NCBI GenBank assembly: GCA_950295325.1
Contig: OX485808.1
Location: 41,934,527 to 41,998,526, forward strand
Length of the DNA stretch: 64,000 bases
Reading direction: 5' to 3'
DNA from: Polytrichum commune
Lineage: Eukaryota > Streptophyta > Polytrichopsida > Polytrichales > Polytrichaceae
Shown here piece by piece: positions 23,041-33,852 of the stretch. The notes beneath the pieces are model-generated. The model made no database searches, was not told the DNA's origin, and was given only the letters and a program-made list of their open reading frames with translations. How positions within the stretch are numbered: position 1 is the first letter of the stretch; each line of letters begins with the position of its first letter. The position numbers and the translations under genes were made by a program.

Positions 23041-24585
23041 TTGGTCCCTCCAAAGAGCTTTTGGGGATAACATTCTCCATTCTCACATGATTTAAAATTT
23101 GGTAAAGTTTATGAAAGTTCTTTTTGATATGATTTTGAAGCATTCATATAAAACCTCCACCATCTTGTGGTGTATGAACAATTGACGTATGGACATTTGA
23201 AGTATTGGACTAGGAGTTACAAAAATGTAATGAAAGCTCTCGAGGATGTAGACATTTTAGTGAAATGGGGTTTTATCCTTGTAGATGTTGGCACGCATGA
23301 CATTTTTGTAGACATGTGTAAATGCCTCAACCAATGTTCAAGGTTGAAGTTCTCTTTTGCTTTCTAAAACGAAGGGCCCCAAATTTGATGGACATCATGT
23401 GATGCATTAACTTTTCCCACATAATTTTGCAAACAAAAAAAAATCAAAATTGAAAATTACAAGAAGAAAACATAATTTTGTCATCGTGGTATCAAAGACG
23501 TGTATTTAAATCAACAATTCATTCAAACATGACATAACATGGTCACATAAGTATGAGAGCTTATGTACTTCTACTTAGAGTCCAATTACGTTAAATGGCC
23601 TACAGGTCTTGATTGTTTCCCAATCCAAAAAACTAGCACAATAATCAAATAAATAAAATGCCTTTTTGACAACCATTTTTTCATGTTGACCAAGTAAATC
23701 CAATCTAAGCTCAACATTGCCAACATTGTTTGATGGATTTGTTAAATTGTCAGTTGACTAAGAAAAAGAATGGGTAAAAAGAAATATTTGAGACTCAATT
23801 GTCTAGCATATTGTGGTGAACGACCCATTCATGCTCGAATTTCTGACTCCATTGGATCTCATCCAAATTTGAAAACTATTGGACCTCCTATAGAAACTAG
23901 TTCCACTTAGCCTAGGAAACCAAAAAAAAAAAACTTGCAATCCTCAAGAACTTTAATGACAATACTTAAGCAAGGTTGATAAAATTTCAAGCTTAAATTG
24001 TCTCAAGTTACAATATTTCAGTATTTTGTAGTTGGAATTAGCTTCAAAGCCCCCAATTTAGTTGGATGTGATTATGTTTGAAACGAATTAATCACAAACA
24101 TACAAAAGACATATGTTATTGTTAATATGGATGAATGACAGGCACACTTGCATGCGATTATTTCCTCTTATATTGTGAAGGACACTTTTTTGGTTGGTAA
24201 ATTCATTGTGACACTCTTGCAATTAACCATGCATAACTACGTCAAGGGCTCCGAATAAGCATACCTCACTTGAAGGGAAGTTTTGCATGCACACCCTCAT
24301 TTGACATGCATTTGAGCCTCAGAATATAACAATTCCTAGATTTGTAAAATTGATTTGAAGTAAAGTTTTCCACGGCATTGCCAAAAATTGATAAAATATG
24401 GAATGCTTCGAGAAAATAAGTTCCAATTTGAAATCTTGAGGTTGTTAACTCATGACCTTTCTTCCACCCAATTTGTCACAATAGGCACACTAACCCAATA
24501 CTTCATATGTATTTTGTCATTGGTTCAAATGAGATGCAACCCCATCTCTCCTCATTCACATATTAGTCTAATTCCCATAACATGC
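23041..24585 (+). pseudogene. DUF247 relic (copy C), 5' half
   Basis: 23,100-23,367 encodes a decayed version of the EQLTYGH...SY...VMKALEDVDILVKWG...VGTHD part. 24,385-24,560 matches the last codons and 3' flank of copy B (CATTGGTTCAAAT(G)GGATGCAACCCCATxTC). The roughly 1 kb between them is shared with copy A, so it predates the duplication. The 3' flank stops at 24,589, where element 2 begins, and resumes at 42,133. Confidence 0.7.
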
Positions 24586-24589
24586 CCAA

Positions 24590-24617
24590 AACACTATATT
24601 CGTTAAATTGAGACTTT
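24590..24617 (+). repeat. Element 2 left terminal inverted repeat
   Basis: Perfect 28-bp inverted match to 42,105-42,132, with CCAA immediately outside. It is followed by CTCTAGTCTCAAATT, forming a subterminal hairpin with TTGAGAC. A near copy of the first 60 bases sits at 30,565-30,624. Confidence 0.9.
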
Positions 24618-25229
24618 CTCTAGTCTCAAATTAATATATGGATCAAACAACATTCCGTGTTCCGAAACTATATTGAGAACGATCTCAAATATATTATATG
24701 TTCTAATATCCCAAATCTATTATGTGTGGACATAAGCACATGTGGTAGAGCACTCAACACCAACTTCATCTACAAAAACACTTTGGGTAGAGCACTCCAA
24801 ACTAGTTTCACCCAAGAAACATATAAAATGATTTCTATTATTAGCATGGTCAATAAAATATAGACATTGCAACATACAAAGTGCATGCAATAAATGCATT
24901 TTTCTTCAATGGAAAATTTAGTCCCAAACTTAATAAAAAAAATGAACTTCACAACTGTATTGAAATATAGTAAATGGATATTCATCCAACCCCAAACAAT
25001 ATAGCATTCGCAAGTTCTACCCAAACTTTGCCCCAAGTTTGAGGAGCACACATATGAGTAATATATATTCGTCGAATTACAGTTTACACTATAATCATGC
25101 TAACACAATCCTACCAACTTTTCATTCAACGTGGGTTGCTTCTTCTGCGATCCGAGCAAGGTTGTCTTTTGCAAAAGTTATGTACTTTTGAGGGATGGAC
25201 ACTGATCCACTATGATTTTTCCGTGGTTT

Positions 25230-28211
25230 CTATGCTATGAATATGGAATCTGTATTTACCCAAGATGGACCATGCTCAGAATCCACCTTCCACCGAAAGT
25301 TAGGGTTTGTATCCCAGCCTGTATAATGCCGAACAACATCTTCATTCCGTGCTGTCGGTCGGTAGTACTCTACTTGTATTTGTCGAAAATGAGGGCTGGA
25401 AGTTACAAAATTTGGTTTGGACAAAGCTCTTGCCACCCACACTGGCTTTGCATATGTCTCATCTCCAGGACGCAAAATGAGCATATAACCTTCATGACAA
25501 TCCACTGCAATGCGGAAAGATGGTGGCGGACGACTACTAGCAGGCCCCACGTAATGGTCGTCCACATCAAACTCCTCTCGAACCTCTCCATTTCCCAAAA
25601 GACTAGCCTCCGAAGCTTGTACATTGACACGTGTTTGTGGCCAAAACCCATGCCTTAAAGTAAGGGGTGTATCTTGATGAAGGTTTGCCAAAGCGCCACG
25701 AACACGTGTCCAATATTGTATCCAACTTCCGTAACGAAGCCAATACGATCCACCAACATCCGCTACCCTCAAACTCTCCCAATATTGTATGAAGCCTGAT
25801 ATGCCTTTACAAATGTCCTCCAAATTCTTCATGGGTATTGGTTTGCAAGGCTTAGGCTCTCCATCAGGCAACATCGTCCTTCCTTCCCCATCAACACGCC
25901 ATACAAGGAGACCCTCCGGCGGGCTCCAGTCTTGTGATGTGCACAACAACTTGTATTGCATGGCGGGGACACCATCGTCACGCACGTAGAACCGAAATTG
26001 TTGTGCCTTCGTATGCCCGATCAATCGGTGAGCTCCGCTTCGAATATACGGTTCTATAAATGCCTTGAAGTCTGGAACCTCCTCGATCATATGGGGGATG
26101 ACGGGAATGTTCTCCAAATCCATGTACGACTTCATCAACAATGGGATTGTTGGAAAATCCTCCTCGCGCAACTTCATGCTCCACCGCCCAAAGGACGCAT
26201 CAATATCATCGTTCGTATGGCCTACCAATAGAAAGGACACAAAAACCTCCTTGAAAATGCCTTTCGCAACCAACAACGACCAATATGCAAAAACATATCT
26301 ACTTTTATTGTCCTTCGCACAATTGTCCAATTGGACACGCAGAGTTGGGGGCAACTTCTTGGCAATCACATCTTCACTTGGTGGCTCCGGCAATGAGTGC
26401 ACGCATACATCTCTTCCATCCAAGACCGCTTCATATAGAGGTGTTGATCCCGAGTTTTCAAATAACAATCTTGATGAATAGGACGGCGGTTTCTCCAAAT
26501 CACGTAAAAACTTTGCAAATGACCCTATCGTGTGGTTTGAATCCGCCGGATACAAATCAAGAGCATAATGAGCATATTTGACATCACCATGCCCATGTGC
26601 AATCATTCCTGCAAAGGCAACCCAATGGTTTAATATTCAACTATAACACCAAAAAATTCACATGGTGTACATGTATGGCCCCAAGTACAAACCTAAACGC
26701 ACAAATTTGTGTTTAGGTAATGCAATGCAATTGTTATCAAAATCACCTGTAATCGAAACAGGAAGCTTAAAAAGGCCGTCCGTGGCTTTGATTCGATTTG
26801 CAAAACATGGTGAGGCTGTTTTGGCATGGTCCATCTTGTCATGGATGATTGTAAGGACTTCCAAAGGCCTGGAGATGGACAAAGCTCTATTTGTGTAGTA
26901 ATCATTACGGTGTGCCTCTTGCATGTTCACATGCTTGAAATAGTTCATTTGATGTGCGGCATAGGACTCTGTCCCCATCGTGTGTGCATCTTGAAGGCGT
27001 TTCAACTTCTCGCATTTGGAACAACGGGCAAATTTGTCGCCTCGTCTTTTTGTGATGTATTCGCTCAAGTGAGATTTTTTGATAGCACTCAGTTTCGACA
27101 ACGAAATTGGGTCCAACCCGGCCTTCTCGCCAACTGCGTTTACGTCCAACAATATGTCTTTCCATTTCGTGCCTGTAGGAAGAACCTTCTCCATAACCTT
27201 TTCACCGGTTGCGAGTGTGCGTGTTTTGTGCGGCATTGCATCGGCAAGGGGGACAATGATGGTTGCCAAAGTGGCTGTTGCTTGTCTCGTTGCTTCTCTT
27301 GGTTTCTTTAAGCCCATGTTCCCATGGTGACGGGCACGGCGGCCTTCATTGGCATACGCGGCTTGTCTATAAAATTCCGCTTTTGACACACCATGAATGG
27401 TGTACCATGCCGTACAACACACGTCTATGCTCTCAAGGGTGATGACCTTGCGACCCGCTCCGTTCACATGTATCGCCCTATGGACATCAAGTTTTTTGGT
27501 GGATCTTAGACAGAAATCTCCAAGCCACATTTCTTCACGGATGGCCTTCAATTTATCTCTTGGGAACAATTGGCAACAACGATGTACACAACAATCCTTC
27601 GTAGCAACTTCTCTAATAGACTCCTCACAGAGCAACCTTTGACGTTTACACTTATTTGCAGACGGAGTAGGACGTGTCAATGTTTCGTACTTCCGAAGGC
27701 CTTTGCGTGGCCGAATGTTTGCTTGGAGCTCCTGTTGGATTTGGACGTGTCGTCGCTCATGGTCGCGCAAGCTAACCCCCTCAATTGTCACATTCCTCAA
27801 CAGCCACCTTCGCAACGAGAACCTATGAGTTGGATTGACTTCCGAATGTACGAGTGATTCTAATATAACAACTCCAACGTCCTCGGTGCCAAGGGGGTGT
27901 TCATCAATGCAATCTTGTGGATGTGTGTTACGACAAATACCCTCCGCTACAGCAACTCCACTGTCATTAACAAGTACCACATCCAAATTCACCCATGAAG
28001 CTCGTGAAAGCCCCGCACATTCCACAATGGGGCAAAAAGGGTCAGATGGCGAAGGACTCCCCAAATGACCTTCATCTGCACTGTCATCAAAACTATCCTC
28101 CCCGACAATGTCTAGCTCATCCCCAGACAGAGATTGGGTGCTACCCATGTCTTCAGAGAAGGAATCCCCTCTTCCACCAACTCCCTCCATTACGCCTACA
28201 CACATGCACAT
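25230..28211 (-). CDS. DUF7869-type transposase-like protein, intact (element 2)
   Basis: Two exons on the minus strand, 28,211-26,747 and 26,608-25,230, joined across a 138-bp intron (26,609-26,746; donor CAG|GTGATT, acceptor TTTGCAG|GA). The phases match and the join is in frame, giving about 947 residues. The start is the ATG at 28,211; a second ATG (MEGVGG) follows shortly after. Seen in order: an acidic N-terminus; a Cys-rich block (KDCCVHRCC, near residue 200); SIDVCCTAWYTIHGVSKAEF; a zinc-type FARCSKC; an acidic IIHDKMDH motif just before the splice; then QLDNCAKDNKSRYV and VGHTNDDIDASFGRWS; and a C-terminal globular region. These match the DUF7869 family, probably an RNase-H-fold transposase with Asp residues at HDKMD and LDN. 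It is the strongest candidate for the enzyme that moves these elements. Confidence 0.8.
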
Positions 28212-28379
28212 GAAACCTCAACAAACATGGACACAACGTAAGGGTCCAAAAGAATCAAATATTGGAAAATGCAAAACATCACGATGAATGGGGACACTGA
28301 GGATCAAGACATTTGCAACACAAATGCAATGTGAGCTCCCAATACTGTGCGCCAGTCCACAAAATGTTCCACAAAATAT

Positions 28380-29830
28380 TTTGGGTGGGAGTTTGGGTCG
28401 GCCGACCTAAACCCTGTGGCACCAGGGATTGAGGGCCATCCACACCTTGCCCGTGGGATAGGGTCGGGTTCCGGTCGACCGACTCAAACCTTGTACAATG
28501 ATGGGTTGAGGGCCATTTAGAATTCCATCACATTGTGGGGAAAACTTTGGGTCGACCGACCCAATCCTTGTCATGGTCAACTACAACCGCCGAAACTGGG
28601 GAAGGGGTTTGGGTCGACCGACCCAATCCTTGTCATGGTCAACTACAACCGCCGAAACTGGGGAAGGGGTTTGGGTCGACCGACCCAAACTTTCACAGTG
28701 TAAATCCACCCACACTGGGATGAGGTTTGGGTCGCTCGACCCAAACATTACATATGATGGGATAAGGTTCTTACTCTGTCCGTCCAAACCTTCTGAGTAC
28801 CTTGGGTAAGGGCCATTAACAATTCGTTCACGATGTGCGAAAAAGTTTGGGTCGACCGACCCAAACCTTCTAAAAGGTTTTACGATAAACGCCCACAATG
28901 GGGTAGGGGTTTGGGTCGACCGACCCAAACCTCACAAGGGTCAGAGTAGACCCCCCCCCCAACACTAGTGAAGGGGTTTGGGTCGACCGACCCAAACCTC
29001 ACAAGGGTCAGAGTAGACCCCCCCCAACACTAGTGAAGGGGTTTGGGTCGACCAACCCAAACCTCACAAGGGTCAGAGTAGACCCCCCCCCCCAACACTA
29101 GTGAAGGGGTTTGGGTCGACCGACCCAAACCTCACAAGGGTCAGAGTAGACTCCCCCCAACACTAGTGAAGGGGTTTGGGTCGACCGACCCAAACCTCAC
29201 AAGGGTGAGACTAGAACCCGCCCACACTACTGGAGGGGTTTGGGTCGACCGACCCAAACCTCACAAGGGTCAGAGTAGACCCCCCCCCCCCCAACACTAG
29301 TGAAGGGGTTTGGGTCGACCGACCCAAACCTCACAAGGGTCAGAGTAGACCCCCCCCAACACTAGTGAAGGGGTTTGGGTCGACCGACCCAAACCTCACA
29401 AGGGTCAGAGTAGACCCCCCCCCAACACTAGTGAAGGGGTTTGGGTCGACCGACCCAAACCTCACAAGGGTCAGAGTAGACTCCCCCCAACACTAGTGAA
29501 GGGGTTTGGGTCGACCGACCCAAACCTCACAAGGGTCAGAGTAGACCCCCCCCAACACTAGTGAAGGGGTTTGGGTCGACCGACCCAAACCTCACAAGGG
29601 TCAGAGTAGACCCCCCCCCAACACTAGTGAAGGGGTTTGGGTCGACCGACCCAAACCTCACAAGGGTCAGAGTAGACTCCCCCCAACACTAGTGAAGGGG
29701 TTTGGGTCGACCGACCCAAACCTCACAAGGGTGAGACTAGAACCCGCCCACACTACTGGAGGGGTTTGGGTCGACCGACCCAAACCTCACAAGGGTCAGA
29801 CCGGAACCCGCCAACACTAGTGTCGACCGA
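28380..29830. repeat. Palindrome array upstream of the element 2 transposase
   Basis: About fourteen tandem units of roughly 66 bp (28,900-29,810), preceded by more diverged copies from 28,385. Each unit has a dyad with arms GTTTGGGTCG and CGACCCAAAC around a 2-bp centre (mostly AC), then CTCACAAGGGTCAGAGTAGA, a C-run of 6-12, and AACACTAGTGAAGG. Two units have a variant linker (GTGAGACTAGAACCCGCC), and a block of units appears duplicated as a set. The array sits between the transposase start and the plus-strand gene. Confidence 0.95.
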
Positions 29831-29893
29831 CGTATAATACAACGTATAATGCAACGTATAATGCGGCGTATAATGCGGCGTATAATGCAGCGG
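29829..29893. repeat. 12-bp minisatellite
   Basis: About five units of CGTATAATGCGG and variants directly after the palindrome array. Confidence 0.7.
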
Positions 29894-32400
29894 ATATTGA
29901 GAGGTGTGTGGAATTTCAGCTCATTGCAAAGTTCACTGCGGACTTGCATGCTGTGGATAGGTCCTCATGAACAGCAGCGTGAACGAACCTCGAAGTACAG
30001 CTCCGACTAAGAGTTCTCTCTACGAATTCAGGAGTGGGAGAAGAGCAAAAAGAAACCAACTTTTGGGGGGTGCGCCCCTTTATACTATCCACCTCCACTT
30101 GCCCGACTTCCTCATTGGATGCCTTTCCCGCCTTGTTATTTCAAACCTCCTGACAGAATTCCCCGTTTTCTGTTTATTGTAGAAAATGCGCATCTTTCAA
30201 TGCCCCTCGCATACCCCAGCCGTCATATGATTTAGTCTATGATATTTAATCTTTTTTTGGTTTTGTGTGTATATGACATACGACATTGGGAGGAAGGGTG
30301 GCGGCCACATTAAATTTTTCAAGTGTCACAACGGTATATTTTAACCAATATGTATACCCAACCACAACTCCATTCAATGCTTTCAAGTGCAAACCTATTT
30401 CGGTGGGGTTGGGGCCATTTGGAGGCTGCAATTATGAGAGAGTTTCCAAGGCTTGAGGCCATTGTCATGATGAATAAAATTATTTATTTGTCTCCCCTAA
30501 ACCCTAAACCCTAGAACATTGCTCTATTATCTCGCATGGAAGTGTGGCAATGATAAACGTATGTAACACTATATTCATTAAATTCAGACTTTCTCTAGTC
30601 TCAAATTAATATATGGATCAAACAAAAACTTCTACAATGTCACCCTAATGCATCATATACATATTAAATGATGATATTGATCTACTTTAATTCAAACATT
30701 ACGGTATGGCATTAACCAATATGTAGACAAAAGAAGTCTAAACATTGTGTAACGCCTTATGGTAAGAGTCACTAAATACAATAGTTAAAGTGGTTATGAA
30801 GATCCTCGCAAGGGGAATTATTAATTTTGAAATCAAATTATGTCATGACAAAGTTCATTTATTGTTCCAAATCTGAATTTGCAACAATGCAAGTGACAAG
30901 AGCTTTTATATATAATATGTTGTCATCCCTAAACCCTAAACCCTACAATATTGTCCTCTTCTCTCGCATGCAAGTGTGGCAATGACGAATGTATGTGGAC
31001 GTCGATAAGGGGATACTAACTACCAATGTCGCTTTTTAGTTCAATATTTCCATGCTAATTGAATCCATCCTCAAGTTCACTTCAAGCTTACTAATGTGTG
31101 TGAACAAAACATCCAAAGTTGAACCCTAAACCCTTATAACATCCACAACATGAAATTATACGTATTGACTAAACCATACACCAATTAGTATATCATGTTT
31201 AGACGTTCCAAATAACATATTCACATGATCAAGATTGTGGTCACTATAACCTTCCTATTAGACTCTTCTTAATATATAAACAACATTTCTTATATCTTTC
31301 TCCATTATCTAATATACGTGGAGGGAACAATGAACAACAACACGATTGCTTGCATGGCTTCATTTGATGTTGTGCTTAACCGATTTACGTTTATATCACA
31401 TTCCATATATTAAATACATCACGAACCATAGTTTATTGGCGACTATGTGATTCATCAAAGGGAGCAAAACATCCAAAGTTAGACCCCTAAGTCCTAATAA
31501 CATCCACAACATGAAATGCTATTTGAATAAACACAAGACCAATTAGTATATCACGTTTAAACGTCCCAAATAACAACTTAACATACTCAACATCATCTTT
31601 ACTATAACCTTCCTATAAGACTCTTCTCACCAGTAAGTCAATGTTGTACGTTAATATTGGATAGATTAATATGTTATAACCATGACTCCTAAACCCTAAA
31701 CCCTAAACCCTAAACCCCAAATCTTGTAGTTGTTCAGTGCTACCTCCATATACAAACAACATCAAGTTTGTCTTGCGCCATTATCTAATATACTTGGAGC
31801 GAACCTTCAATAACAACATGATTGCTTGAAGGGCTTCATATGATGTTGTGGTTCTCCGATTTGCTTTTATATCACATTCCAAGTACATATATCACGATCC
31901 ATGGTTTATTGGCGACTATGTGATTCATCAAAGTGAATATCTAGGGGATACCCTATAAAACTTGAGCATGTTAGCATTTTGAAATAAAGATCATGCAATT
32001 CCAAACCCTCACAATATGCACTTGGGGAAGGTATTCATTTAGGCTCCACATTCAAATATCCTCAATTTCCGAATTTCATGTTGGGGGGTGGGGATTGTCT
32101 TTTTTATTCATTGCATATTGTGTGAGTTGTTGGCATCAATGGTAAAGTCTATTGTATTTGGCACGTAATTGTATTTTTTTTATAACGTGCTCAAACAAAC
32201 GAGAAACCAATGACTTCAACTTGTTTGGAAAATTTAGTTAATGGTGTCATGTAAGTAGGAATTAAGTATTAGTGTTAGCATAAAGTTGCGTTGTAAAGAT
32301 GTATTAGTTGTATAAATGGTTTAGTTTTTTAGAATACCTCATTTGATGTATACCTTAGGCTACTCCAAAGTCTATTCAAAATTGTACTACCCGCTAAGGG
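29894..32400. other. Intergenic part of element 2 with telomere-type blocks
   Basis: No gene recognised. CCCTAAA runs occur at about 30,497, 30,929 and 31,690-31,716, each beside related sequence (CTCGCATG(G/C)AAGTGTGGCAATGA at 30,530 and 30,963; AACATCCACAACATGAAAT at 31,137 and 31,499), so the region grew by internal duplication. A copy of the element's left end lies at 30,565-30,624. Confidence 0.5.
30565..30624 (+). repeat. Internal copy of the element 2 left terminus
   Basis: Sixty bases starting AACACTATATTCATTAAATT match 24,590-24,649 with about three changes, including the hairpin. The sequence just before it is duplicated near 30,963 without this block. No matching right end was found nearby, so it is a relic or a transferred end. 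Confidence 0.75.
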
Positions 32401-33342
32401 TTTACTCCTTAGAGGGATGGGAGTTAGGGTTCCCCGTAACCCTATTCCCGTTGCTGCCCTAATCACGTTGGCACCCTATTCACGCGGTTGGGGGCCAATT
32501 CCCGAGGGTAACAAAACCCCAGCCGCCAAGCATTCTCCTCCTTTCTCTCTCTCTCTCTCTCCCGCCAACCTTTCGCTCCGCGCCTCTTGTGGAAGCGCCG
32601 CCTCTCCTGAAGCGCCGTGGCGATTCAGGGTGGCGCTTTTCTTTACATTCCTTCTCCACCCTTTTTTCTTCTCCTTCCCTCCCTTCTCTTGCTGTAGCGG
32701 GAGATTGCACTAGTGTTGCAATATATAGCATTGTTGAAGTGTTTTCCAGATTGTTGAAGGGTTTTCCAGATTGTTGAAGGGTTTTCCAACATTCTGTGTG
32801 AGCTTTACGCAGTGCTTGCGAGAGTTCGAAGTGCGGATGAGTGCATGTGAGTGCTTGTGAGTGCATGTGAGTGCTTGTGAGTGCATGTGAGTGCTTGTGA
32901 GTACATGTGAGTGCTTGTGAGTGCATGTGAGTGCTTGTGAGTGCATGTGAGGGCTTGTGAGTGCATGTGAGTGCTTATGAGTGCATGTGAGTGCTTGTGA
33001 GTGGTTGTCAGATTAGGAAGTTCTATAAGAGATACAAAAGTGATACAAAAGTGCTTTCAGAGATTTAGTTATTGTTTTGAGAGATTCAGTTGTTGTTTTA
33101 ACTGACTCAGTTGTTGTTTGAGAGTTACAATTGTTGTTTGAGTGATTCTGAAGAGACTCAGGAGTTGTGTGAGAGATTGTGGGTTTATTGAGAGATTCAA
33201 GAAAGGTTTGAAATCTTTGGTAGTTGTTTGTGAGTTTTAGCGTGTCTGCGAATAGGAATTCACTGATTCTGTCTTAGTCGAAGAAGAGCACTTGTTCAAA
33301 AGCAACCATCTGCAACGACTACAACAGAAACCCTCAGCAAAG
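32401..33342 (+). other. Probable 5' UTR exon of the element 2 ParB/methyltransferase-like gene
   Basis: A TATAAA box lies near 32,313, then a TC-repeat leader (32,541-32,562) and a GC-rich stretch. The exon is predicted to end at a donor AAAG|GTATTG (GT at 33,343). It contains a minisatellite at about 32,833-33,004. No transcript evidence; open frames here show no domain. Confidence 0.4.
32833..33004. repeat. 20-bp minisatellite in the leader
   Basis: About eight to nine tandem copies of GTGAGTGCATGTGAGTGCTT with few changes. Confidence 0.85.
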
Positions 33343-33462
33343 GTATTGTTTTTCAAGGGGTTCCAATATGTGTTTCTTAATTGACAGTGTTGTAGCATAC
33401 ACAATGCATAAGCATTGTATATGCTACATGCCAAGTTTAAAAAACTATATTAAAATAGAACA

Positions 33463-33826
33463 GTTTGGGGAGACGACCCAAACACAGCCTATAGTTTGGG
33501 TCGATCGATCCAAACAACACGATGTGCTTTGGGTCCCTAAACCCTAAACACAGCCTATAGTTTGGGTCGATCGACCCAAAGCACATCCTGCTGTTTGGGT
33601 CGGTCGACCCAAACGCAACCTCTACAGTATAAACTTTTCAAGAAATCCTTGATGACAATATAAAACGCAAATCCACCCAAGATAACGAAATACCATATAA
33701 ACATATAAATGAAGTTCTAAAATAACAAGACACAATCCAAAAATAAATGCGTTGATGCATTACATTTCCCTTCCATCACGTGACATCTAATCTATTGTGA
33801 AGAAGTTTGGGTCGAACGACCGAAAC
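33463..33826. repeat. Palindromes in the first intron (element 2)
   Basis: Five copies of the element 2 dyad at 33,463-33,483, 33,494-33,515, 33,560-33,581, 33,593-33,614 and 33,805-33,826. Centres differ (GA-type, AT, AT, GT, AA). They lie between the donor at 33,343 and the acceptor ending at 33,852. Confidence 0.85.
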
Positions 33827-33852
33827 TAACATCCTTGCTTCTTTCTTTGCAG

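Noticed and set aside
28900-29830. CRISPR-like array
   Set aside because: The spacers are near-identical linkers, not unique sequences, and the setting is a plant transposon.
32480-32946. Minus-strand frames with HSQALTCTHKHS repeats
   Set aside because: They are translations of the 20-bp minisatellite.
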